DNA of 64,000 nucleotides, taken from contig NZ_SRMP01000002.1 in assembly GCF_005925325.1 (NCBI RefSeq), positions 124,001 through 188,000 of the forward strand, written 5' to 3'. Both the position numbers and the translations under genes were made by a program. This document shows positions 53,054 to 60,776 of this stretch, in pieces. This DNA comes from Pedobacter helvus. Lineage in GTDB: Bacteria; Bacteroidota; Bacteroidia; Sphingobacteriales; Sphingobacteriaceae. Within the stretch, counting starts at the first letter, position 1, and each line of letters opens with the position of its first letter. The notes beneath the pieces are model-generated. The model was given only the letters and a program-made list of their open reading frames with translations. It had not been told where the DNA came from and ran no database searches.

Positions 53054-54697
53054 ATGAACCTGAAAGAAAGTCAAACGCCACATGGAGCAGCCTTAAATTG
53101 CAAAGGATGGGTGCAAGAGGCGGCATTAAGAATGTTGTTGAATAACCTAGACCCGGCAGTTGCAGAAAGGCCCGAGGATTTAATTGTGTACGGAGGAAGG
53201 GGCAAAGCTGCTAGGAACAAAGAAGCTTTGGAACTCATCATCAAAGCATTGAAAAACTTGGAAGATGATGAAACTTTGCTGATCCAATCGGGAAAACCTG
53301 TTGGCATTTTACCAACGCACAAGGATGCACCACGAGTGTTGATCTCCAACTCGCAGTTAGTGCCAAAATGGGCTACGCAACAACATTTCGATGAGCTGGA
53401 AGATAAAGGTTTGATGATGTATGGACAGATGACTGCAGGTTCGTGGATTTATATTGGTTCGCAGGGAATTGTGCAGGGAACCTACGAAACCTACGCAGCT
53501 TTGGCCAAAAAGCATTTCGACGGAAATTTAAAGGGAAAGCTAAATGTAACCGCTGGTTTGGGCGGAATGGGTGGTGCACAACCTTTGGCCATTACCATGA
53601 ACGAGGGCGTTTGCTTGGCTGCAGATGTGGAAGAATGGCGTATCCAAAAACGTTTAGAAACTAGATACATTGATGAAATAGCTTATAATATTGACGAAGC
53701 GATTGACAAAGCCTTGCAATATAAAAAGGAAGAAAAAGCGATTTCCATAGGTGTAGTTTGTAATGCTGTAGAGTTATTGCAAAGACTAATTGATAGAAAT
53801 ATTACTCCAGATACTTTAACTGACCAAACTTCGGCTCACGATCCTTTGATTGGCTATTTCCCAGAGGGATTAACTGTTGCGGAAGCTGCAGATTTACGTG
53901 ATAAAAATCCTGAAGAGTATACCAAACGCAGTTATACCACGATGGCAAAACATGTAGAACAGATGTTGGAACTGCAAAAAAGAGGCGCTATTACTTTTGA
54001 CTACGGAAATAATTTACGCGGTAGAGCTTTGGAAGTTGGTGTTAAAAATGCCTTTGATTTCCCCGGTTTTGTACCGGCCTATGTGCGTCCATTGTTTTGT
54101 GAAGGTAAAGGGCCTTTCCGTTGGGCAGCTTTAAGTGGCGATCCACAAGATATCTACGAAACCGACAAAGTGATTTTAGAGTTATTTCCAGAAAACGAAA
54201 GTTTGAAACGATGGATTACCATGGCGCAAGAGCGCATCGCTTTTCAGGGATTGCCTGCCAGAATTTGTTGGTTAGGGCAGGGAGAACGAGAAAAAGCAGG
54301 CTTGGCTTTTAACAAATTGGTAGCTGAAGGTAAGGTAAAGGCTCCCATAGTAATTGGTCGCGATCATTTAGATACTGGTTCTGTGGCGTCGCCAAATAGA
54401 GAAACGGAAGCCATGTTAGATGGATCGGATGCCGTGGCCGACTGGCCAATTTTAAATGCCTTAGTTAACACGGCTGGTGGTGCAAGTTGGGTTTCGCTAC
54501 ATCATGGTGGCGGCGTAGGGATTGGTTATTCTATCCACGCAGGGATGGTAATTGTTGCCGATGGGACAGAAGACGCTGCAAAAAGATTGAAGCGAGTACT
54601 CCACAATGATCCAGCAATGGGCGTAATTCGTCATGCTGATGCGGGTTATGATATTGCAAAAGATACGTTGAGAAAACATAGATTGGGACTTGATTAG
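53054..54697 (+). CDS. hutU: Urocanate hydratase
   Basis: The 547-residue protein carries the HutU signatures: [20 protein letters not shown] followed by [47 protein letters not shown] and [20 protein letters not shown], which form the NAD+ and substrate site. It hydrates urocanate to imidazolone propionate, the second step of histidine degradation. It follows hutH on the same strand but is separated by the ABC operon and the TonB receptor genes. A long spacer precedes it without an obvious promoter box. Confidence 0.97.
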   Translation: MNLKESQTPHGAALNCKGWVQEAALRMLLNNLDPAVAERPEDLIVYGGRGKAARNKEALELIIKALKNLEDDETLLIQSGKPVGILPTHKDAPRVLISNSQLVPKWATQQHFDELEDKGLMMYGQMTAGSWIYIGSQGIVQGTYETYAALAKKHFDGNLKGKLNVTAGLGGMGGAQPLAITMNEGVCLAADVEEWRIQKRLETRYIDEIAYNIDEAIDKALQYKKEEKAISIGVVCNAVELLQRLIDRNITPDTLTDQTSAHDPLIGYFPEGLTVAEAADLRDKNPEEYTKRSYTTMAKHVEQMLELQKRGAITFDYGNNLRGRALEVGVKNAFDFPGFVPAYVRPLFCEGKGPFRWAALSGDPQDIYETDKVILELFPENESLKRWITMAQERIAFQGLPARICWLGQGEREKAGLAFNKLVAEGKVKAPIVIGRDHLDTGSVASPNRETEAMLDGSDAVADWPILNALVNTAGGASWVSLHHGGGVGIGYSIHAGMVIVADGTEDAAKRLKRVLHNDPAMGVIRHADAGYDIAKDTLRKHRLGLD

Positions 54698-54734
54698 CTA
54701 ATTAGCCAATTGACCGATCAGCTAATTAATTGAA

Positions 54735-55112
54735 ATGTTAAAACAAATTTTACTCGTAGGATTAGGCGGAGCGATAGGAAGTGTTTTTCGCTTTCTTACC
54801 TCGGTTTTTATGGCAAGATATGCGTTAAACAGTTTTCCGATGGGAACATTTGTAGCCAATATTTTAGGATGTTTTATTCTAGGAATATGCGTTGGTGTTT
54901 TCGGAAAAAATCCAACGGAAAACGAAAATTTGAGACTGCTTTTTATCACTGGATTTTGTGGAGGATATACTACTTTTTCTACTTTCGCATCCGAAAATGT
55001 TCAGCTTCTACACCAGCAAAATTATGTAATGCTAGCAACTTACACCTTAGTTAGTTTATTGTTAGGTTTTTTAGCGGTAGTTGTTGGCTTAAACTTGGGT
55101 AAATCTTGGTGA
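54735..55112 (+). CDS. crcB: Fluoride channel CrcB/FluC
   Basis: The 125-residue protein has four membrane spans and the FluC motifs: GLGGAIGSVFRF at the start, FPMGTFVANILGCFILG and FITGFCGGYTTFSTFASE with the conserved Thr/Phe-rich pore residues. It works as a dual-topology dimer that exports fluoride. It lies 37 bp after hutU; the spacer is too short to hold a crcB (fluoride) riboswitch. The spacer has a repeated AGCTAATTA word. Confidence 0.95.
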   Translation: MLKQILLVGLGGAIGSVFRFLTSVFMARYALNSFPMGTFVANILGCFILGICVGVFGKNPTENENLRLLFITGFCGGYTTFSTFASENVQLLHQQNYVMLATYTLVSLLLGFLAVVVGLNLGKSW

Positions 55113-55179
55113 AATTAAATTGAAAAATGCTAAAATTTGGGTATTAATTCATTCCTAAAATATCTGTATATTCGAACCC

Positions 55180-55809
55180 ATGCAACACCATAATTTCGAC
55201 GTCGATATCGTCATTCCTTCATCAAAGCAAAAAGTAAAGATTACCGCTGAAGCTATCGAGGTAAATCAAACCCGTATAGCTTGTGGCGATGTAACTGCGG
55301 TAAAATATGGCGTATCTTTAATTGGAACAGAAAAAAAGCCCATTAAGAAAAAATACACTATCGATGTAAAAGGTAAAGATGGGAAAACAGTAAGCATTCA
55401 ATTTGAGAGCAGCAAAGTAGGCGATCTTTTAGAAGAAGACCATACTTATTACTATGTAATGTCGGGTTTGTGGCAGTATGTAAAAAAGCATTTGGTAAAC
55501 GAATTTGTAGGAAAACTGAATAACCAAGAGCAATTGGAAGTTGGTGCTGCAAAGTTCAATTATCAAGGTTTTGAAGTTTCATATAAAACTTGGTTTTTAG
55601 GTAAAACGAAAACAGCTATTTTACCTTGGAGCCAAACTAAATATTTCTTAGATAAAGGCATTTTGCATGTGCAGGATATGTACGATAAGAAAAAGAATAT
55701 CAACGTAAGTTTGCATAATGATTGGAATGCAGTAGTGTTGAATACCTTGTTACATTACCTGTCGCAAGAACACAGAAAAGAGAAACTCGAAAAAGGAGAA
55801 AAGATATAA
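55180..55809 (+). CDS. Unknown cytosolic protein, PH-like N-terminal half
   Basis: The 209-residue protein has no signal peptide. The first half is beta-rich and basic (VDIVIPSSKQKVKITAEAIE, GTEKKPIKKKYTIDV, KTVSIQFESSKVGDL), followed by an aromatic helical segment (YYYVMSGLWQYVKKHLVNEF). The second half repeats the pattern (LEVGAAKFNYQGFEVSYKTW, ILPWSQTKYFLDKGILHVQD). This looks like two PH-like domains. No family is recognised. A near-consensus -7 element (TATATTCG) lies upstream, and a strong terminator follows, so it is probably its own unit. Confidence 0.7.
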   Translation: MQHHNFDVDIVIPSSKQKVKITAEAIEVNQTRIACGDVTAVKYGVSLIGTEKKPIKKKYTIDVKGKDGKTVSIQFESSKVGDLLEEDHTYYYVMSGLWQYVKKHLVNEFVGKLNNQEQLEVGAAKFNYQGFEVSYKTWFLGKTKTAILPWSQTKYFLDKGILHVQDMYDKKKNINVSLHNDWNAVVLNTLLHYLSQEHRKEKLEKGEKI

Positions 55810-55812
55810 GGT

Positions 55813-55841
55813 AAAGCCCCGAATTTGGTTCGGGGTTTTTT
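55813..55841 (+). terminator. Rho-independent terminator
   Basis: CCCCGAA (55817-55823) pairs perfectly with TTCGGGG (55829-55835) around TTTGG and is followed by a T-run. It lies just after the unknown gene ending at 55809. Confidence 0.9.
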
Positions 55842-55896
55842 ATTTTGATAGTATCTTAAGATAATGTGAATTATGGGGCTTAATCTAGCTTAACTG

Positions 55897-55959
55897 ACCC
55901 TGAAATAAATTCAGGGTGACGGTTATGGGCGCTCCGTCATGCTGAATTTATTTCAGCAT
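55897..55959. repeat. Two facing REP-like hairpins (CTGAAATAAATTCAG type)
   Basis: ACCCTGAA/TTCAGGGT (55897-55917) and ATGCTGAA/TTCAGCAT (55939-55959) each form an 8-bp stem. CTGAAATAAATTCAG in the first is the exact inverse of CTGAATTTATTTCAG in the second. They are separated by a GTGACGG...CCGTCAT part. Confidence 0.75.
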
Positions 55960-56054
55960 CGGCTTTTAAATCAGCTCTTTCAATTGGCAGAAATATAAAT
56001 GCTGAAAATCAAAAAGAAACATCCATATTCACGTTGAGATAAGGTAAAAAAAAC

Positions 56055-56078
56055 AAAAGACCGCATCCACGGTCTTTT
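56055..56078 (-). terminator. Terminator of the outer-membrane barrel gene (minus strand)
   Basis: AAAAGACCG (56055-56063) pairs perfectly with CGGTCTTTT (56070-56078). An A-rich run to the left acts as the U-run for minus-strand transcripts ending after 56102. Confidence 0.85.
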
Positions 56079-56101
56079 CACTTAATTAACTATTAACCAT
56101 T

Positions 56102-58882
56102 TTAGAACCTAAACATGGTGTCTTTACCGCCAACTTTGCCTCCAAAATTTTGGATGTTGTAAGTGAGGGTAAACAATCCGTGTCTGCCTAAATTATTTAT
56201 TCGCATATCTCTTACGGTGTTTTCGCTAAGGTAAACGTAGCGTCTATTATTGGTGTTAAGGATGTCGTTTACGCTACATTTTAACTGTAGTCTATCATTC
56301 TTCAAGAAAAGAAAAGTAACCGCAGCATTCCAAAAGCTGATTGTATTATTTTGTCCGTTAACGGTTTGCGTGTTGTGCTGCAAACGATAGTTGGTTTCCC
56401 AAACCACTTTTTTAGGGAAACGAAGAATTAGCTCCGTATCGCTGCTGTGATTGTAGTAGTTCAAATTTGTGAAGAAGTCATTTTCGTAGAAACTTTTGTT
56501 GAAGCCAAAACTGTAAGTCTCGCCGAATTCAAATTTATCGTTCAGATTAATTCTACCACCAATTCTTGGTCCTCCGTTTATCAGCTGGCTAGTACTTACA
56601 TTTCCATTTACAATCACGAAACTTCTGTTGTAATTTCCCCAATAACCAGTACTCACGGTAAACTGTCTTTTTGTACCCTTGAAATCTTTAGAAATATTAC
56701 CGTTACTATGAAACTGCCAAATGCCATCCTGATTAATAGGAGTTACAGTTTGCACTCCGCCATCACTAATCTCTCTCGACATGATTACACCGTCATTCTG
56801 TACACTTCCACCTAAGTAGAGGTTATAGCTTAAAGTTTTTTGCGTATCATATTTGTACAAGTTCATGTTTACTTGATGAGTTTTCGAAGGCCTTAAGTTT
56901 GGATTTCCGTTTTGGATATAGAACGGATTGGTGTTGTTGGCTACCGGCTGTAGGTAACTTACTGAAGCTTCCCTAAATGATGGCGAATAACTAAAGTTTA
57001 GATTTTTATATCGTACAGTAAGTTGCCCAGCAAAAAATTGGAAACTTTGATTGAAACCTGTACTATTATCAAACTCATTTTTTAGATCGATGGTGTTAAA
57101 AACAAAACCTGGTTGTATGTTTAAGTCTTTGTTTATTTTCCATCTTAAACTAACTCGGTTATTTGTTTTATAACCACTTTGAATAACTGTCTCGGTGAAG
57201 TCTGGTACAGCAATGTCATAGGCTTGATTACTTGGATTTTTAATAAAAGTAGCAAGTGCGTTTTTGTTATCGATATAGTTTGCGTTGCTGGCAATGCTTA
57301 ACGTGAGGATTTTGCTAATTGGCTCGCTATAATTTGCATTTAGGTTGACATTGAAATTAGCAATGTTGTTATCTCTCCATTGATCTAAATATTCAGTTGG
57401 GTTGGCGGGGCTGTAAAAATTACTCTCGTTGATGGTGTAATTATCCGAAAGATTTTCTCTTCGTGAAACATTTAGCGTTAGATTTAGAGATCGGCCTACC
57501 TTTTTGAAATCTTTCCAAAGGCTTGTACTCAAATTAATGTCGTTACTTGTCCCTTTAACTTTCGAAGCATTATTACCGTCACTTTCTAAAGCTAATTGGT
57601 TGTTAAAGGTTGTGGTAACTAAGCTGCCGTAGTTATTTGTAATGCCTATGGAAACATTAGGCTCTATAGTTAGCTTGGTTAAGCTATCTAATTTAGCTTC
57701 TATTCTACCACCAAAATTGTGGCTATAACTTCTATTGGTTTGTAATGAATTGGTATTGATATACAGTCTTCTGGAGCCAAGCGTTTGATCGATATCAGTT
57801 TCTTGGTTAGTAAAGTTATCGCTATAGCCTAAGAAATATTTCCCGTTAATTTTTACACCTTTTTTAGTGATGGTGTTAAAGTTGGCACCTCCGCCGGCTG
57901 ATTGTTGCACACCGCCATTCATAGATCCGCCAAAAGAAATCCCGTTTAAACTAAATGCTCCATCAGAGTTGATGGATGTTGAATTTACACCAGCTCTTTG
58001 CATACCACCAATGCGCATTACATCAGAAATGCTGAAGCCAGGTTTGTTGGCATTATTTCCATAACCTAATATACTTACTTGAGTGGTGTCTCTAAAAAAG
58101 CTCATAATACCACCTACTTCAAATAATTCTTTCGGACCGCCGCCTGCATATAGCTTGCCAAAAGCACCACTTTTAATAGCTTTTTTTAGTTTCAAATTGA
58201 TAATCTGTGGGATATTTCCAGCAACAATATCAGGATCTCTACGTTTTGCCTCCGGATCGTCAGTCAATTGTACCTTATCGATGATATTTGCTGGCAAATT
58301 CTTCGTTGCTATTTGCTGATCACCTCCAAAAAACTCTTTTCCGTCTACCAAAATCTTACTTACTGATTTCCCATTAACCAAGATCGCACCGTCGCCGTCC
58401 ATCGTAACGCCGGGTAATTTTCTAAGTAAATCTTCAACCACTGCGCTAGGTAAAGTTTTAAAAGATTCAGCGTTAAATTCGATGGTATCTTTTCTAACGA
58501 TAATAGGAGGGCGCTCAGATTGGATAACTACCTCATTCAAGGTGTTTGTTTTTTCTGAAAGATGGATATTGCCCAAATTTAAATTTGGTTGAGCTGCTTC
58601 TAAGGTAATTTCTTTACGATGAATATTGTACATCCAGGCATTTATCACTAAACGGTATTTAGTTCCAATTTCCAGATTATTGATCTTGAACACACCTTTA
58701 TCATCTGAGAGTTTGTAAGTATGTAGCACTGTATCGACGCCCTTAAACACAGATATCGTAGCAAAATTTAGTGTGGTTTTAGTGTTTGCACTATCTAAGA
58801 GGGTGCCCGTAACACTACCTTTTTGTGCGAAAGAAAATTGGTAATATAAAACGATTAGAAATAAGAGTAAGGTTTTCTTCAT
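56102..58882 (-). CDS. Outer-membrane beta-barrel protein, TonB-receptor-like
   Basis: The 926-residue protein has a signal peptide (YYQFSFAQKG), a carboxypeptidase-regulatory-like domain (VTGTLLDSANTKTTLNFATI), a plug-like region (LPSAVVEDLLRKLPGVTMDG, GAILVNGKSVSKILVDGKEF) and a large barrel rich in Asn, Ser and aromatic strands. This is the OMP_b-brl_3 type common in Bacteroidota. ILVDGKEFFGGD is a typical plug sequence. The ligand is unknown. The gene is single, ended by its own terminator, and preceded by a 180-bp spacer with an AAACTAA-type word. Confidence 0.9.
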   Translation of the reverse strand: MKKTLLLFLIVLYYQFSFAQKGSVTGTLLDSANTKTTLNFATISVFKGVDTVLHTYKLSDDKGVFKINNLEIGTKYRLVINAWMYNIHRKEITLEAAQPNLNLGNIHLSEKTNTLNEVVIQSERPPIIVRKDTIEFNAESFKTLPSAVVEDLLRKLPGVTMDGDGAILVNGKSVSKILVDGKEFFGGDQQIATKNLPANIIDKVQLTDDPEAKRRDPDIVAGNIPQIINLKLKKAIKSGAFGKLYAGGGPKELFEVGGIMSFFRDTTQVSILGYGNNANKPGFSISDVMRIGGMQRAGVNSTSINSDGAFSLNGISFGGSMNGGVQQSAGGGANFNTITKKGVKINGKYFLGYSDNFTNQETDIDQTLGSRRLYINTNSLQTNRSYSHNFGGRIEAKLDSLTKLTIEPNVSIGITNNYGSLVTTTFNNQLALESDGNNASKVKGTSNDINLSTSLWKDFKKVGRSLNLTLNVSRRENLSDNYTINESNFYSPANPTEYLDQWRDNNIANFNVNLNANYSEPISKILTLSIASNANYIDNKNALATFIKNPSNQAYDIAVPDFTETVIQSGYKTNNRVSLRWKINKDLNIQPGFVFNTIDLKNEFDNSTGFNQSFQFFAGQLTVRYKNLNFSYSPSFREASVSYLQPVANNTNPFYIQNGNPNLRPSKTHQVNMNLYKYDTQKTLSYNLYLGGSVQNDGVIMSREISDGGVQTVTPINQDGIWQFHSNGNISKDFKGTKRQFTVSTGYWGNYNRSFVIVNGNVSTSQLINGGPRIGGRINLNDKFEFGETYSFGFNKSFYENDFFTNLNYYNHSSDTELILRFPKKVVWETNYRLQHNTQTVNGQNNTISFWNAAVTFLFLKNDRLQLKCSVNDILNTNNRRYVYLSENTVRDMRINNLGRHGLFTLTYNIQNFGGKVGGKDTMFRF

Positions 58883-59063
58883 TAGTTTGATTTTACCACA
58901 AGACGCAACAACATTTATAATGTTGCATAAAACTAAGAAATTAGTTTAAACTAACAAGATAGTTTTGTTTGCCTATAACTCTACTGTGGATAAGGTAGGT
59001 GTTTAAATTCTTAATAATGAGATGATTGTAGAGAATTAAATGTTTTTTACCCGAAATTTTAAA

Positions 59064-59609
59064 TTATTTCGAAATAAGTAAAATATCTTCTATTCGCCTA
59101 TTAGCATAGTAATTGGCTACTTCTTGCGGCCAAGATGATGGTGCTTTGTAGTATTTCTTACTGAGCAACCAAGCACTATCGGCGGGAAACTGTTTAAGCT
59201 TTACCACTAAAATATTGGGTCTTATCTTGCTTCTAAACTTTGTAAATACAGCTATGTCCTTCTCTAAATAAAGGCTAATGTGGCTAACGCTGCCGTTTGA
59301 TGGAGGTGAGTGTCGTCCACCATTATACTTTTTGCCTTCGCTAATGATACCTCGTATGATTGGAAGTTCTAAATCTTTATAAAGTGCATTTAAAGTCCTG
59401 TCTATGTAATAGCTTTTTCTCCGTTCAAAGTTATGAACTAGATAATTTAGCGTATCATTTTTGAAAGTTTTAAAAGCCTTGTATTTAGGTGGGTTTATGT
59501 GTGTGATTGTTGTACGAGTAAATTTGATTGGCTGTCTGGGGATTTTTTCGGGAGAATTGTCGCAGCTGAAGAATACTAAAGAGATAAAAAGAAAATAGAA
59601 TGTTTTCAT
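59064..59609 (-). CDS. Unknown lipoprotein
   Basis: I start at MKTFYFLFISLVFFSC (59609), whose Cys16 forms the lipobox; an in-frame ATG at 59642 would add eleven residues before the signal. The 181-residue product has NSPEKIPRQPIKFTRTTITH, ERRKSYYIDRTLNALYKDLE and an APSSWPQEVANYYANRRIED-like tail, without a known family. It lies 219 bp before the outer-membrane protein's start on the same strand. The structured repeat copy 2 lies upstream of it. Confidence 0.68.
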   Translation of the reverse strand: MKTFYFLFISLVFFSCDNSPEKIPRQPIKFTRTTITHINPPKYKAFKTFKNDTLNYLVHNFERRKSYYIDRTLNALYKDLELPIIRGIISEGKKYNGGRHSPPSNGSVSHISLYLEKDIAVFTKFRSKIRPNILVVKLKQFPADSAWLLSKKYYKAPSSWPQEVANYYANRRIEDILLISK

Positions 59610-59720
59610 GAAAGCACGATGCGATTCTGCTAATGTTTCCATAAAATATGCAGTTAACGCGAGTGCGGGATAAGAACATTAAGTTCGTTGCTAGCGATAG
59701 CCCCTTAAATCTCCGTTTCG

Positions 59721-59884
59721 GTGATTTCGGTCTCTTATTTTTCGGTTGTAGGAGTAAGCCAAACCACCTGCTTTTAAAGAAAAATAAGCAACCGAGAGTT
59801 TATCAGCAAAGCTGATGAGCTTTGTTTCACTACGGTTTTGCTACTTTTTGCGGTCAAAAAGTAGGAGCCAGCGGCGGTGAGCTA
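59721..59884. repeat. Structured repeat element, copy 2
   Basis: CTTATTTTTC (59734-59743) pairs with GAAAAATAAG (59779-59788). CGGTTG and CAACCG right after each arm also match, in A-B-A'-B' order. CTACTTTTTG (59841-59850) pairs with CAAAAAGTAG (59855-59864) around CGGT, where copy 1 has T-A in place of the outer C-G. About 40 extra nt with a small ATCAGC/GCTGAT hairpin lie between the two stems compared with copy 1. It ends in GAGCCAGCGGCGGTGAGC. This and a terminator fill the 390-bp gene-free stretch. Confidence 0.8.
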
Positions 59885-59958
59885 AAAAAATCTTTAAACG
59901 CAAACTAGGTAGAAGTTATAGTGCAATGCTTAATCCAAACTCACGCTAGTTATTTGAA

Positions 59959-59994
59959 AAGCTTGTCAGATAGTATCATGAATCCGACAAGCTT
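59959..59994 (-). terminator. Terminator-like hairpin after the LEA-like gene (minus strand)
   Basis: AAGCTTGTC (59959-59967) pairs perfectly with GACAAGCTT (59986-59994) across an 18-nt loop, 7 bp downstream of the minus-strand stop at 60002. On that strand it is followed by TTC and a mixed run, so it is a moderate terminator. Confidence 0.65.
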
Positions 59995-60001
59995 AATTGT
60001 A

Positions 60002-60601
60002 TTACAACAAAATCTTACTGCTTACTTCTTTATCAATGGTAATATAACCAGGATATTTAACCAAACCTCCTCCAACTTTAATTGATGGACGGATTTTTAA
60101 GGTAACCAATCCTTTTTTCTCCGAACCATTGGTTGCGCCACCAATAAAAGCACCAATATCATCCACCATTTTGTTATCGGTTAAAAATTGATAGATGTTT
60201 GCATTTACCTGCACAGGAACTTGAGCGGTTTGACCAGCACCAATACTTACGCTTTGATCAACCGAACCGTTAAAAACTTCTTGTCGGTTAATTAGTACAA
60301 TATAATCGAAGTTGTTAATGGCAGCTAAAGAACTAGAAGGGTTGGTGATTTCTAAATTCAGCTTTGCTCTAAGCGGGATATCTTTTCTCAATAAACCTAG
60401 CGCCAAGCCTGGCAAGTTTACCGCCGATGTAGTACCACTTTGTATGATTTTTTTAACATCAGCGCCAGCAATGGTAATATTTGTTGCATCTGTTAAACGG
60501 TAATCGCATTTTTCTAATGCCTTTATTTGTTGGGCTTGTTTATTGATGCCGCATGATCCTAAGCTTAGGACAATAAGGCAGGCTAAAAGTATTTGTTTCA
60601 T
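60002..60601 (-). CDS. LEA-14-like lipoprotein
   Basis: The 199-residue protein has a lipoprotein signal MKQILLACLIVLSLGSCGIN (Cys17) and a mature beta-sandwich-like part: LRAKLNLEITNPSSSLAAIN with FDYIVLINRQEVFNGS fits the LEA_2 (water-stress/hypersensitivity) fold, which is usually a membrane-attached or periplasmic beta domain. DQSVSIGAGQTAQVPVQV is another sign. The function is unknown. It is single, with a terminator after it. Confidence 0.75.
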   Translation of the reverse strand: MKQILLACLIVLSLGSCGINKQAQQIKALEKCDYRLTDATNITIAGADVKKIIQSGTTSAVNLPGLALGLLRKDIPLRAKLNLEITNPSSSLAAINNFDYIVLINRQEVFNGSVDQSVSIGAGQTAQVPVQVNANIYQFLTDNKMVDDIGAFIGGATNGSEKKGLVTLKIRPSIKVGGGLVKYPGYITIDKEVSSKILL

Positions 60602-60620
60602 TGTATGTGTTTAAGTTATA

Positions 60621-60684
60621 GCCACAGATGCGCAGATAGATTTATACTGGCAAATCTATAAATGAAAATCTATGCATCTGCGGC
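60621..60684. repeat. GCCACAGATGC...GCATCTGCGGC inverted repeat, copy 2
   Basis: GCCACAGATGC faces GCATCTGCGGC (10 of 11 bp). Inside, ATAGATTT faces AAATCTAT perfectly. It is the shorter relative of 33351-33444 and lies between divergent genes (LEA-like and PIG-L). Confidence 0.72.
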
Positions 60685-60776
60685 TTGTAAAAATATAGTA
60701 TCAGTTCTGCAAACAACGTTCCATTTCCGAGCGCTTTTACAAAAATTAACTATTTTAGCCATACAACCAATACACA

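Noticed and set aside
54698..54734. Fluoride riboswitch before crcB
   Set aside because: The hutU-crcB spacer is only 37 bp and consists of repeated AGCTAATTA words, too short for the known crcB aptamer.
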